64,000 bases of DNA, from positions 4,395,872 through 4,459,871 of the forward strand of contig NZ_KZ293963.1 in assembly GCF_002352765.1 (NCBI RefSeq). The letters are read 5' to 3'. The notes below the pieces were generated by a model. That model was not told the DNA's origin and did not search any database. It saw only the letters and a list, made by a program, of their open reading frames with translations. Position 1 is the first letter of the stretch, and every line of letters begins with the position of its first letter. A program made the translations under genes and the position numbers. This stretch comes from Alteribacter populi (GTDB lineage Bacteria > Bacillota > Bacilli > Bacillales > Salisediminibacteriaceae). Below are positions 1-8,056 of the stretch, piece after piece.

Positions 1-80
1 AAATGCCAAACGCAAAGGACGAATTTATCGACTGCTTAGCTACTGTGGTTGAAGAGAAATTAAAGGAAGACGAAGAATGA
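1..80 (+). CDS. hemH: Ferrochelatase (coproporphyrin ferrochelatase), C-terminal end only
   Basis: Only the last 25 or so codons are in the window. The frame starting at position 3 reads PNAKDEFIDCLATVV followed by a charged tail and TGA at 78-80. This matches the known C-terminal end of Bacillus HemH (PNAKxEFIDALATVV), the enzyme that inserts iron into coproporphyrin. The stop overlaps the hemY start (ATGA at 77-80), as expected in a hemEHY-type operon. The identification rests on a short peptide plus the neighbour, but the two agree well. Confidence 0.8.
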   Translation, partial: MPNAKDEFIDCLATVVEEKLKEDEE

Positions 81-1486
81 GCAAACCTAAAAGAATTGCT
101 GTGATCGGTGGCGGTATTACCGGTCTAAGTGCTGCTTATTATCTTCAAAAAGAAATTCATGCGGAAGGTCTCAATGTGAACTGCGTATTATACGAAGGGG
201 CGGACACTTTAGGTGGAAAGATAAAAACTGAGTATTTCGATGACTTTGTGATCGAAAATGGTCCCGATTCATTTTTAGCACGAAAAACAAGTGCTGCAGA
301 ATTGGGAGCTGAAGTAGGACTAGAGCAAGATCTTGTTTATAACAATGCCACGAAATCTTACATTTTACATGGTGGAGAGCTTTACCCGATGCCCGGTGGA
401 GCGATTATGGGTATCCCTACACAATGGGGGCCGTTCCTCAGCACGAGACTTTTAAGTCCTATGGGGAAAATACGTGCAGCTGCGGACTTAGTGTTACCTC
501 GTTCTTCTAAAAATGGGAGTGACCAATCGTTAGGGCATTTTTTTCGGAACCGTTTAGGTGGTGAAGTGGTTGACCGTTTAATCGAGCCGCTTTTATCTGG
601 CATTTATGCTGGTAATATTGATCGGCTAAGTTTACAAGCGACGTTTCCACAATTTCAACAAATGGAAGAACAATATCGTAGTCTTGTAGTTGGGATGAAA
701 TCATCTCTGGTTAAACGAGGCCATGATGGACAAAAGAGAACGACAGTAAAGAAAAATGGGATGTTTCAAACGTTTAAAGGCGGTTTAAACTCCTTAGTTA
801 CAGCTATTGCTGATCACTTGGATGAGGGGACTGTTCATACAGGAACGCCTGTAACGAAAATTAACAAAGAGAACAACGGTTACACACTTTCTTTTTCAGA
901 TGGACGCATAGATCAAGTGGATCGAATCATTTTAACTACCCCGCATCAAGTGACTGCAAAACTTTTTGATAATATGACGATTTTCGATGAGATAAAGGAT
1001 GTTCCATCAACCTCTGTTGCAACCGTAGTATTGGCTTTCGATCCTGCAGCGATTAAAAAAGATATTGATGGATCCGGGTTTGTTGTCTCAAAGAAAAGTA
1101 ACTATAAGATCACTGCGTGCACGTGGACTAATAAAAAATGGAGTCATAGTGCGCCAGATGACCGCGTTCTCTTGAGAGCCTATGTCGGCAGGGCAGGTGA
1201 GGAGGAGATCGTCGACCGCCAGGATGAAGAAATTATCGCGACGGTTCTTCAGGATTTAAATCATATTATGGAACTTGAAGGTGAGCCGGAATTTTACCGG
1301 ATTACAAGGTGGCGAAACGCAATGCCTCAATACCTCGTTGGCCATAAGGATAGACTGTTAGCTTTGAAAGCAGAGATGAAGAAAGAGCTTCCCGGTGTTT
1401 ACTTGGCAGGGGCTTCTTATGAAGGTATAGGCATTCCAGATTGTATTGATCAAGCGAAAAAAGCAGCGGGTGAAGCACTTTTATAA
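77..1486 (+). CDS. hemY: Coproporphyrinogen III oxidase / protoporphyrinogen oxidase, HemY family
   Basis: FAD-dependent oxidase of the haem pathway. In Firmicutes HemY (also called CgoX) oxidises coproporphyrinogen III to coproporphyrin III for HemH. The 469-residue protein starts with a Rossmann dinucleotide motif (GGGITGLSAAYYLQ, residues 11-24), has the PDSFLARK region near residue 65 and ends with the FAD-contacting segment YLAGASYEGIGIPDCIDQA. Length equals the family norm (about 470). It is translationally coupled to hemH by a 4-base overlap. A stem-loop with a T-run at 1498-1530 ends the operon. Confidence 0.95.
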   Translation: MSKPKRIAVIGGGITGLSAAYYLQKEIHAEGLNVNCVLYEGADTLGGKIKTEYFDDFVIENGPDSFLARKTSAAELGAEVGLEQDLVYNNATKSYILHGGELYPMPGGAIMGIPTQWGPFLSTRLLSPMGKIRAAADLVLPRSSKNGSDQSLGHFFRNRLGGEVVDRLIEPLLSGIYAGNIDRLSLQATFPQFQQMEEQYRSLVVGMKSSLVKRGHDGQKRTTVKKNGMFQTFKGGLNSLVTAIADHLDEGTVHTGTPVTKINKENNGYTLSFSDGRIDQVDRIILTTPHQVTAKLFDNMTIFDEIKDVPSTSVATVVLAFDPAAIKKDIDGSGFVVSKKSNYKITACTWTNKKWSHSAPDDRVLLRAYVGRAGEEEIVDRQDEEIIATVLQDLNHIMELEGEPEFYRITRWRNAMPQYLVGHKDRLLALKAEMKKELPGVYLAGASYEGIGIPDCIDQAKKAAGEALL

Positions 1487-1497
1487 ATGTTTTCTTG

Positions 1498-1530
1498 AAA
1501 ATCTGTCTCTCTTTGATGGGCAGATTTTTA
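1498..1530 (+). terminator. Intrinsic terminator after hemY
   Basis: An inverted repeat (AAAATCTGTC with GGCAGATTTT) is followed by a short T-run, directly behind the hemY stop. Confidence 0.7.
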
Positions 1531-1611
1531 CGAGAAAGTATAAAGCGGATACATCATTGAGACTTAATAAACATGGGAGCTAACGTTTTAATAAAAGAGC
1601 TCCCTCTATGC

Positions 1612-1643
1612 TCAAAAAAATACCGTACGCTTTTGGCGTACGG
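1612..1643 (-). terminator. Intrinsic terminator of the minus-strand ureohydrolase gene
   Basis: A perfect 8-bp stem (CCGTACGC/GCGTACGG, loop TTTTG) is preceded on the plus strand by seven A. Read on the minus strand it is a hairpin followed by a T-run, about 95 bases past the stop of the minus-strand gene. Confidence 0.8.
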
Positions 1644-1735
1644 CTCCAACAGGGAGAGGAAATATGAGAAAAGTGGGGGAGTTATGTTAGGTACATACCC
1701 CGTATATGCGAATTAAAACCTGGTTTTAAAAATAT

Positions 1736-2686
1736 TTACTTGTTTTTTCGATTGATTTCACCAGCAAGAGCGTAAAGGACAATCCAAGATGCAAAGTGAG
1801 AACTGAAATCAGTTTCATCTTGCTGAGGATACACTTCTACAAAATCCATTCCTCCGACTCCTCGCTTGCATACCTCGTAAATAATCGTGAGAAGTTCATA
1901 TGACGTCAGCCCGTTCCCATCGGCTGGACCACCTGGATTAAAAGCATGATCCATTACATCACTACAAATGCTCAAGTAAACAACATCTGTTTCTTTCGCA
2001 GCTATATCATAAACCTGATTTGCAAAAGCACGCAGATCTTTTGCTTCTCTTACGTCATTAATAGTTAATGTCGTCGCCCCTACTTCTTTTGCTAAACGTC
2101 CGTTCTCAGGTTTGTTTCTTGGTCCGTGAATTCCTAGGTGTACAAGGCTTTCATTACGTACACCTTCTGTCTCATAAAGTCTGGCGAAAGGTGATCCTCT
2201 GCCGTAGGGGTCTCCCACTGAGTGTTCGTTGTTGTCATAGTGTGCATCTAAGTGGATAATGCCAACTTTTTTACCGCTGTGTTCTATGAGAGACTCGAGG
2301 ATTGGGTAAGTTATCCCGTGATCTCCACCCAAAGCAATAGGGAAGGCTCCGGATTCCCAAGCTTTTTTGGCAAACTTGCTTATCTTATTTTTTGTATCTT
2401 CTGGTTCTGCCGGGGTCACAGCAACATCGCCCATGTCACCTAATGTCATATGTTCAAACACATCGATATGGTCTAGTTCAGGAAGGTATCCGCTGTATCT
2501 TCCTGAGGAGAGACGCATAACCTTAGGTCCAAGTTCACACCCTGTATAATCTCCCCAAGTAACGGCACCTTCCCATGGAACTCCATAAATAATGGCATCG
2601 ACATCCTTTATTGATTCAGGAGACTTGACGAGGTTTTTTGCTCCAAGAAAACAAGGGGTATTTCCATAGATCATTTTTTCAGACAT
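1736..2686 (-). CDS. Ureohydrolase-fold hydrolase (agmatinase/arginase superfamily), atypical metal site
   Basis: This 316-residue protein carries the ureohydrolase signatures GGDHG (120-124), HLDAHYD (145-151) and SICSDVMD followed by PGG (239-253). In the family these bind a binuclear Mn or Ni centre that hydrolyses guanidino or amidino C-N bonds, giving urea or formamide. Aligned to the usual SxDxDxLDPxxxPG motif, the first metal-binding Asp is replaced by Cys241, and the Ser of GGDHS is Gly124. The usual arginine/agmatine pocket text is also absent (TWGDYTGCELGP at 43-54). It is therefore not safely called arginase, agmatinase, guanidinase or formiminoglutamase. The ribosome site GGAGGA sits about 10 bases before the ATG. 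It is transcribed divergently from the histidine kinase gene. Confidence 0.85.
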   Translation of the reverse strand: MSEKMIYGNTPCFLGAKNLVKSPESIKDVDAIIYGVPWEGAVTWGDYTGCELGPKVMRLSSGRYSGYLPELDHIDVFEHMTLGDMGDVAVTPAEPEDTKNKISKFAKKAWESGAFPIALGGDHGITYPILESLIEHSGKKVGIIHLDAHYDNNEHSVGDPYGRGSPFARLYETEGVRNESLVHLGIHGPRNKPENGRLAKEVGATTLTINDVREAKDLRAFANQVYDIAAKETDVVYLSICSDVMDHAFNPGGPADGNGLTSYELLTIIYEVCKRGVGGMDFVEVYPQQDETDFSSHFASWIVLYALAGEINRKNK

Positions 2687-2788
2687 TTTATGTAATCCTC
2701 CTTTGTTGTTTAGACTAAATGAAATCCTTTACACTTTCCTTATTTCAAAGCGTAACACACTTAGTATGTTTGATTACAAAATTAAAGC

Positions 2789-2795
2789 TGTCGAA
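2789..2795 (+). promoter_or_regulatory. Spo0A-box-like site 1
   Basis: Exact match to the 0A-box core TGNCGAA (TGTCGAA) in the divergent intergenic region. Short motifs occur by chance, so support comes from clustering with two more sites within 100 bases. Confidence 0.45.
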
Positions 2796-2819
2796 ATAAA
2801 GTTTTGATTTCGTAGTATT

Positions 2820-2826
2820 TGTCGAA
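2820..2826 (+). promoter_or_regulatory. Spo0A-box-like site 2
   Basis: TTTGTCGAAA contains an exact TGTCGAA core. A further partial copy (ACCGAAA) follows within 10 bases. Confidence 0.5.
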
Positions 2827-2879
2827 AGCTACCGAAACTTGAAGACCTCTTGTACCTTTTAGGGAAGATGAGTTAGATT

Positions 2880-2906
2880 TGTCGGAAAATTAATGAGACA
2901 TTGAAT
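2880..2906 (+). promoter_or_regulatory. Candidate sigma-H promoter overlapping a third Spo0A-box-like site
   Basis: GTCGGAAAA (2881-2889), 12 bases, then TGAAT (2902-2906) fits the sigma-H pattern RWAGGAWWW-N12-HGAAT with mismatches only in the -35 part. TGTCGGA (2880-2886) is one mismatch from a 0A-box and overlaps that -35. A weaker sigma-A reading also exists (GAGACA, 17 bases, TATACT at 2918-2923). Sigma-H is known to drive several sporulation kinase genes. Confidence 0.4.
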
Positions 2907-2956
2907 TTAAAATCCCTTATACTTAACAAAGGTAAAAAAAATAAGGGGAAAAAGTC

Positions 2957-4081
2957 ATGAACACAAAATGTAATAAAACGAAAACGGTTGTCTTATTATT
3001 GGCCAAAGAGAAGAGAACTATTTTAGAATCTGTGTTAATGCAATTGCCTTATTACAGTCACGGTAGCGAGAAAAGAGTCAAGTCCAAGTTTTCTGAACTT
3101 TTCGAAACCATGCTTGAGTATTTAAATGGTAATCCAGTCATAAACCTTAACCAGTATGGTAAAGATGTAGCGCGATACAGAGAAGAAGCAGGGTTAAATT
3201 TTGAAGAGTTTTTAAATTCTTTTGATGAGACACGTCTTTTTGTGGCACAGTACATTCAGTCCTTGCCCTTGGAAGTTGAAGAAATTAATGAATCCCTTAT
3301 TATGCTGAATGAATTCTTTTTATCAATTCAAAAACATACGTACGTGCATACAACTTATTTGAAAAACTTAGAGATCGAAAAAAAAGATGAGTTGCTTCAT
3401 TCATTAGAGGAAGATCGTATGGAGATTTTGGGGAAAATTTCAACGAGTTTTGCTCATGAATTCAGGAATCCTCTTACGTCTATCAAAGGGTTCGTTCAAT
3501 TATTGGAACGAAGAATACCTGAAAATTTACAAGAAAAAGCATATATCGACTATATCAACCAGGAAATTAAAGGGTTGGAGGAAAATGTGAATCAGTTTTT
3601 AATGCTATCGAATACAAAAAATCACCAGGACGAGCTGTCTGATATGATTTGGCTTCATCATTTATTATTATCCATTACCGAGGCTTTTCGGCCAGCTTGC
3701 ATTGAAAACGATATCAAACTCACCCTGGAAATTCAGGATACACTGTTAACACAAGGTTCTGAGGAACAACTGCGGTTGGCAGTTATGAAAATCATTCATA
3801 ATGCTGTAGATGCTCTCATGTATGTAGAACATGAGCGAATTATTCTCATCCGTGCGAAGCTTCAAGATGGGAAAAACAGTATTGTTATTGAAAACAATGG
3901 ACCTAAAATTCCTGAATACTTATTGGAATCGATGTTTGAACCTTTCGTGAGTACAAAAGAGTTAGGAAAAGGGCTAGGTTTAAGTGTTTGCAAACAGGTT
4001 ATTGAAAAACATAAAGGGTCGTTAAATTGCATATCCAAGAAAGGTTTGACGGTTTTTGAAATGTGTCTTCCTTCTCTTTAA
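2957..4081 (+). CDS. Soluble orphan sensor histidine kinase, probably feeding the sporulation phosphorelay
   Basis: The C-terminal half (about 155-374) is a class I histidine kinase: H-box SFAHEFRNPLTSIKG with phospho-acceptor His167, N-box HNAVDAL (Asn282) and a G2-type GKGLGLSVCKQV segment (338-348). The G1 Asp is replaced (ENNGPKIP). The N-terminal 150 residues are predicted helical, have no membrane segment, and loosely recall RsbR-type sensor domains; this is pattern impression only. No response regulator gene is adjacent, so it is an orphan like KinA-KinE. It lies directly upstream of spo0B, which fits a role in phosphorylating Spo0F. The ribosome site is AAGGGGA, 9 bases before the ATG. 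Confidence 0.85.
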   Translation: MNTKCNKTKTVVLLLAKEKRTILESVLMQLPYYSHGSEKRVKSKFSELFETMLEYLNGNPVINLNQYGKDVARYREEAGLNFEEFLNSFDETRLFVAQYIQSLPLEVEEINESLIMLNEFFLSIQKHTYVHTTYLKNLEIEKKDELLHSLEEDRMEILGKISTSFAHEFRNPLTSIKGFVQLLERRIPENLQEKAYIDYINQEIKGLEENVNQFLMLSNTKNHQDELSDMIWLHHLLLSITEAFRPACIENDIKLTLEIQDTLLTQGSEEQLRLAVMKIIHNAVDALMYVEHERIILIRAKLQDGKNSIVIENNGPKIPEYLLESMFEPFVSTKELGKGLGLSVCKQVIEKHKGSLNCISKKGLTVFEMCLPSL

Positions 4082-4141
4082 ACTATAGAACAATAAAACG
4101 TAATTCAATCATAAAAATACGTGCTTTTTTTAGAATGCCTG

Positions 4142-4150
4142 TGCTATGAT
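4142..4150 (+). promoter_or_regulatory. Extended -10 promoter candidate for spo0B-obg
   Basis: TGCTATGAT is an extended -10 (TG-N-TATGAT). No good -35 is visible. It covers an upstream in-frame ATG at 4146, which argues that this ATG is not the spo0B start. Confidence 0.5.
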
Positions 4151-4217
4151 TACAGGTAGTCAACTGAGCTATACAAGTATCTGGGAATCATCACGCTTCT
4201 TTAGGAGTGTTGTTTTT

Positions 4218-4760
4218 GTGACAAAAGAATGGCATCCAGTAGAACTTTTACGCCATTACCGGCATGACTGGCTAAATCAAATGCAGTTAATTAAAGGTAA
4301 TTTATCGTTGGGAAAAACAGAACGAGTGGAAGTTCTACTAAATGAAATTATTGAGCAAGCAAGAAATGAAGCGAGGTTATCAAATACAAATGGAGAGCAT
4401 TTGGCTGAATATTTATTGACCTTTAACTGGGAACATCATAATTTTCATTTGAACTTCGAGGTTGTTTCAGAGCCCCGCGATCTTAAAGCTAAGCAAATGA
4501 GGATATTAAATGTAATCAAACGTCTATTCACGTGGTTTGACCGCCATTGTTATTCCGGCGCGGACAACCACCTTCTTTTTGTTATGAGCGAAGAAGACGG
4601 AATTCCGGTGATTGACTTTGATTTTCAGGGTAAACTTAATATTGAAGTGCTTTCTCTAGAGGAACTTGAGGAAGTCGTTAGTGTAACAGAAGAAGTGGAA
4701 ATAAAGGAAATTGAAATGGGTCAAACTGAATGTTTCATTAGGCTCCATTTTCATGATTAA
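4218..4760 (+). CDS. spo0B: Sporulation initiation phosphotransferase Spo0B
   Basis: Spo0B relays phosphate from Spo0F to Spo0A. The segment YRHDWLNQMQLIKGNLSLGK matches the Bacillus active-site helix (RHDWMNKLQLIKGNLSLQK); His16 is the predicted phospho-acceptor. FLTFNW-like and HECLI-like segments of the B. subtilis protein are also recognisable (LLTFNW, TECFI). I chose GTG 4218 because TTAGGAG lies 9-10 bases upstream and the in-frame ATG at 4146 falls in the promoter. That gives 180 residues against 192 in B. subtilis. obg follows 32 bases downstream, as in B. subtilis. The ribosomal genes rplU-rpmA that normally precede spo0B are absent. Confidence 0.93.
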   Translation: MTKEWHPVELLRHYRHDWLNQMQLIKGNLSLGKTERVEVLLNEIIEQARNEARLSNTNGEHLAEYLLTFNWEHHNFHLNFEVVSEPRDLKAKQMRILNVIKRLFTWFDRHCYSGADNHLLFVMSEEDGIPVIDFDFQGKLNIEVLSLEELEEVVSVTEEVEIKEIEMGQTECFIRLHFHD

Positions 4761-4792
4761 GTTTGACTGGGAAATGATTGAGGTGAAGTTCG

Positions 4793-6076
4793 ATGTTTGT
4801 GGATAAAGTTAAGATTTATGTTAAAGCAGGAGACGGCGGAAATGGGCTTGTTGCTTACCGCCGGGAAAAGTATGTACCAGACGGAGGACCAGCTGGAGGA
4901 GATGGCGGACGAGGAGCAGATGCTGTTTTTGTTGTTGATGAAGGTTTACGTACGTTAATGGATTTTCGTTATCAGCGCCACTTTAAAGCTGAACGTGGTG
5001 AAAATGGGAGACCAAAAAATCAGCATGGTAAAGGTGGAAAAGAAATGGTCGTTCGTGTCCCACCTGGAACAACGATTTTAGATGAAGATACTGGAAAGGT
5101 AATTGCTGACTTAACAGAAGAAGGTCAACGCCATGTGGTTGCCAAAGGCGGTCGTGGCGGACGGGGAAATTCTCGCTTTGCGACACCAGCAAACCCTGCT
5201 CCAGAGCATGCTGAAAATGGACAACCTGGGGAAGAACGTAACTTAGTTCTAGAGCTTAAAGTTCTTGCTGATGCCGGGCTAGTTGGATTTCCCAGCGTCG
5301 GGAAGTCTACATTATTAAGTGTTGTCTCAGCTGCGAAGCCAAAAATTGCTGACTATCACTTTACGACGCTCGCACCTAATCTGGGTGTTGTAGAGACCGA
5401 GGATTCCCGTAGTTTTGTGATCGCTGACCTACCTGGTTTAATTGAAGGGGCCCATTCTGGAGTTGGCTTAGGTCATCAATTTTTACGTCACATTGAACGG
5501 ACTCGAGTGATTATTCATATCATTGATATGTCAGGGCTAGAAGGCCGCGATCCTTACGAGGATTACCTCACGATCAATGAAGAATTAAAACAATACAAAA
5601 TGCGGCTGACAGAGCGTCCGCAATTAGTTGTTGCAAATAAAATGGACATTCCTGAATCTGAAGAGAACCTTGCAGTCTTTAGGGAAAAAGTTGGTGACGA
5701 TGTTGAAATCTTCCCTATTTCCGCCGTCACAAAAAAAGGACTTCGTGATCTGCTCTTAGCTATTGCTGACACAGTTGACTCAACAGATGAGTTTCCTCTA
5801 TATGATAAAGAAGAGAAAGAGCAGCGCGTTCTTTATAAGTTTGAGAAAGAAGAGGTACCTTTTACTATTTCTCGTGATGATGACGGCGCTTATGTGATTG
5901 AAGGTGCCGACATTGAAATGGCATTTAAGATGACTGACTTTAATCGAGATGATTCCATTCGACGTTTTTCAAGAAAAATGCGGCATATGGGAATTGACGA
6001 CGCTTTACGTGAACGAGGTGCCCAGCACGGAGATACGGTACGAATCTTACAATATGAATTTGAATTTGTAGAATAA
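4793..6076 (+). CDS. obg: GTPase Obg (CgtA)
   Basis: Essential ribosome-associated GTPase involved in 50S maturation, stress signalling and sporulation. The glycine-rich Obg fold covers about 1-158 (many GG pairs between 13 and 42). The G domain has G1 GFPSVGKST (165-173), G3 DLPGLIEGA (212-220), G4 NKMD (282-285) and G5 SAVTKKG (310-316). The last 80 residues form the OCT domain seen in Bacillales. At 427 residues it is full length (428 in B. subtilis). Co-transcription with spo0B is the classical arrangement. Confidence 0.97.
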   Translation: MFVDKVKIYVKAGDGGNGLVAYRREKYVPDGGPAGGDGGRGADAVFVVDEGLRTLMDFRYQRHFKAERGENGRPKNQHGKGGKEMVVRVPPGTTILDEDTGKVIADLTEEGQRHVVAKGGRGGRGNSRFATPANPAPEHAENGQPGEERNLVLELKVLADAGLVGFPSVGKSTLLSVVSAAKPKIADYHFTTLAPNLGVVETEDSRSFVIADLPGLIEGAHSGVGLGHQFLRHIERTRVIIHIIDMSGLEGRDPYEDYLTINEELKQYKMRLTERPQLVVANKMDIPESEENLAVFREKVGDDVEIFPISAVTKKGLRDLLLAIADTVDSTDEFPLYDKEEKEQRVLYKFEKEEVPFTISRDDDGAYVIEGADIEMAFKMTDFNRDDSIRRFSRKMRHMGIDDALRERGAQHGDTVRILQYEFEFVE

Positions 6077-6079
6077 TAA

Positions 6080-6123
6080 GAGGGTGTATTAAAAGGTTAG
6101 TTTTCACCTTTTGATACACCCTC
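6080..6123 (+). terminator. Long stem-loop after obg
   Basis: GAGGGTGTAT-AAAAGGT pairs with ACCTTTT-ATACACCCTC, giving a stem of about 17 bp with one or two mismatches. No T-run follows on the plus strand, so it may terminate weakly or protect the 3' end of the mRNA. Confidence 0.55.
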
Positions 6124-6170
6124 AAAGCTTAAAAAGTTGAGAGTAACATTTTTGTCTGCTCCAAATGTGT

Positions 6171-6199
6171 TTGTCATCAAAGGCATTAGCTTCTATAAT
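6171..6199 (+). promoter_or_regulatory. Sigma-A promoter of pheB-pheA
   Basis: TTGTCA (6171-6176), 17 bases, TATAAT (6194-6199). Predicted transcription start is near 6206, about 20 bases before the GTG start of pheB. Confidence 0.75.
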
Positions 6200-6224
6200 T
6201 GATACACAAAGGGTGGTGATGTTC

Positions 6225-6674
6225 GTGAAACGGCGTACTGATCAATTTTATTTAGTAAGAGAAGATATGCTTCCGGAAGCCATGCTAAAAACGGTGGAAG
6301 CAAAAAAGCTAATTGAAAGTGGGAAAGTAGAAAGAGTCAGTGAGGCTGCCCAAAAAGTAGAAATGAGTAGAAGTGCCTTTTATAAATATAAAGACGGTAT
6401 TTTTCCTTTTCACACAATGGTTAAAGAAAAAATTATTACGCTCTCCATCCATTTAGAGGACCAGTCAGGTGCTCTTTCGAAGCTATTATCGATTATTGCT
6501 CACGAAGGTGGGAATGTGTTAACCATTAATCAGACGATACCGTTACAAGGTAGAGCAACATTGACGGTTTCTATTGAAACCGCGGCAATGACGTCAAATA
6601 TTAATCGATTAGTACAAAAAATTGAAAGTTTAGATGCAATAGAAAAAGTGGAAGTTATTGGATCTGGGACTTAA
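6225..6674 (+). CDS. pheB: ACT domain protein PheB
   Basis: Small protein encoded next to pheA in Bacillus. Residues 4-60 contain a helix-turn-helix-like segment (SRSAFYKYKDGIFPF), followed by a C-terminal ACT domain (about 72-146, HLEDQSGALSKLL), the type of domain that senses amino acids, here presumably phenylalanine. Its exact role is unsettled in the family. GTG 6225 is chosen because the anti-SD-complementary GGTGAT ends at 6220 and longer starts lie in the promoter. The product is 149 residues (147 in B. subtilis). Confidence 0.88.
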   Translation: MKRRTDQFYLVREDMLPEAMLKTVEAKKLIESGKVERVSEAAQKVEMSRSAFYKYKDGIFPFHTMVKEKIITLSIHLEDQSGALSKLLSIIAHEGGNVLTINQTIPLQGRATLTVSIETAAMTSNINRLVQKIESLDAIEKVEVIGSGT

Positions 6675-6720
6675 TCTACTCATCTGCATAGAATTGTGTG
6701 AAAATAACAAAAATACGTGT

Positions 6721-6830
6721 TTGAAAGGAGGCATAAAAAGAGCCGAGTAGATTGGATCGGTATTTAGCAGGAGGTTTTATTCTCCAACAGCTTTTTTTAG
6801 CGTACTTTTTGAACATCCTCATAAAGGTGG
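6721..6830 (-). repeat. Degenerate R4 repeat fragment between pheB and pheA
   Basis: The text AAAGAGCCGAGTAG and GGTATTTAGCAGGAGG corresponds to the two ends of the R4 copy at 34197-34398, with the middle deleted. It lies in the pheB-pheA gap. Confidence 0.5.
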
Positions 6831-6840
6831 TGTGTCAGTT

Positions 6841-7737
6841 ATGAAAGTCGGTTTCCTCGGGCCAAATGGATCTTTTTCCCATATTGCAGCGTTTTCTTTG
6901 TATCCTAATGATGAAATTATTGCTTTTTCTACCATACCTGACAGTATTGATGCTGTGAATGAAGGAAGAGTCGATAAAACAGTCGTTCCTTTAGAGAATA
7001 CGATTGAAGGTTCAGTCAATATCACCCTTGATTATATTCTTCGCTATCACCGGCTATCAATCGTTAAAGAAGTAACTGTTCCGATCGATCAGCATTTATT
7101 AGTGGCCGGGGGTTACAAAGCAACTTGGAAAAAGGATATTAACAAGATTTTTTCTCATCCTCATGCAATAGCACAATGTCATTTATTCATTCGGAAAACC
7201 TTTCCAAATATGGAGATTGAATATACAGACTCTACTGCTTCAGCAGCGAAGTATGTTTCTCAACATCCTCATGAAGCTGTTGCGGCTATAGCTAATGCAC
7301 GAGCAGCGGATATTTACAACCTTAATGTTGCACAACCTTACATAAATGATTACACAAATAATCATACACGGTTTGTTGTATTGGATCGTGAAAATACGGT
7401 AGATAAAGGGGCGACAAATGAGGGGGCGTTTAAGAGTGATAAAACGACGATCCTCGTTACACTTCCTGATGATCATTCAGGGGCGCTTCACCAAGTGTTA
7501 TCAGCTTTTGCATGGAGGAAATTAAATTTGTCGAAAATCGAATCCAGACCAATGAAAACCGGTTTAGGAAATTATTTTTTTATTATCGATGTAGATAAAA
7601 AACAAGATGACGTGTTAATACCAGGTGCGATTCAAGAAATTAAAGCTTTAGGCTGTGGTGTTACTGTCCTAGGGAGTTATCCTTGCTATCAGCTAAATGA
7701 TGATCAACTTCATAAAAATGACCAGGCGACCTCTTAA
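6841..7737 (+). CDS. pheA: Prephenate dehydratase
   Basis: Converts prephenate to phenylpyruvate, the committed step to phenylalanine. The catalytic domain occupies about 1-180, with the family TRF motif at 176-178. The C-terminal ACT domain contains GALH (214-217) and ESRP (234-237), the phenylalanine-binding signature for feedback inhibition. ATG 6841 follows AAGGTGGTG by about 9 bases; the GTG at 6832 lies inside the ribosome site. At 298 residues it is close to family length. A terminator immediately follows. Confidence 0.95.
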   Translation: MKVGFLGPNGSFSHIAAFSLYPNDEIIAFSTIPDSIDAVNEGRVDKTVVPLENTIEGSVNITLDYILRYHRLSIVKEVTVPIDQHLLVAGGYKATWKKDINKIFSHPHAIAQCHLFIRKTFPNMEIEYTDSTASAAKYVSQHPHEAVAAIANARAADIYNLNVAQPYINDYTNNHTRFVVLDRENTVDKGATNEGAFKSDKTTILVTLPDDHSGALHQVLSAFAWRKLNLSKIESRPMKTGLGNYFFIIDVDKKQDDVLIPGAIQEIKALGCGVTVLGSYPCYQLNDDQLHKNDQATS

Positions 7738-7760
7738 TTAATTCGAGAGGTTGTTTTTTT
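7727..7760 (+). terminator. Intrinsic terminator after pheA
   Basis: CGACCTCT pairs with AGAGGTTG, then seven T. The left arm overlaps the last pheA codons. Confidence 0.85.
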
Positions 7761-7931
7761 GTACTTTAAAGAAAGGAAAAAAGGCAATTAAGATTTGGTT
7801 TAACAAACTCAACTACTTAATGACTTGAGGTTACTAAGTATTAGCGTATTGTTGGGTTTAAAAGTTCAATTACGTCTCTTTAAACTGTTCCTGGAATTTG
7901 GTTCTACTATCTAACCTCTTTAAAAATAGTT

Positions 7932-7958
7932 ATACATCTTATCCAGCTTACATAAAGT
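7932..7958 (+). promoter_or_regulatory. Candidate sigma-E promoter for safA
   Basis: ATA (7932-7934), 16 bases, CATAAAGT (7951-7958) fits the mother-cell sigma-E pattern with one mismatch in the -10 and a poor -35 flank. safA is sigma-E dependent in B. subtilis. The rest of 7761-8050 shows no gene, hairpin or repeat that I recognise. Confidence 0.35.
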
Positions 7959-8056
7959 GTGATGAAAGGGACTGTACGGTTTATGTTTTCTAAAGGTGAC
8001 CAATCGCCCATTCATGCATAGGATGTAAAGAAAACGTATGGGAGGGATCAAAGAAA

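Noticed and set aside
1664..1690. Eight-codon frame MRKVGELC behind AGGGAGAGG
   Set aside because: A good ribosome site but too short to judge, and it lies between a terminator and the convergent gene; no known leader peptide matches.
4146..4217. Longer spo0B reading from ATG 4146
   Set aside because: That ATG is part of the -10 box, has no ribosome site, and the added residues do not resemble Spo0B.
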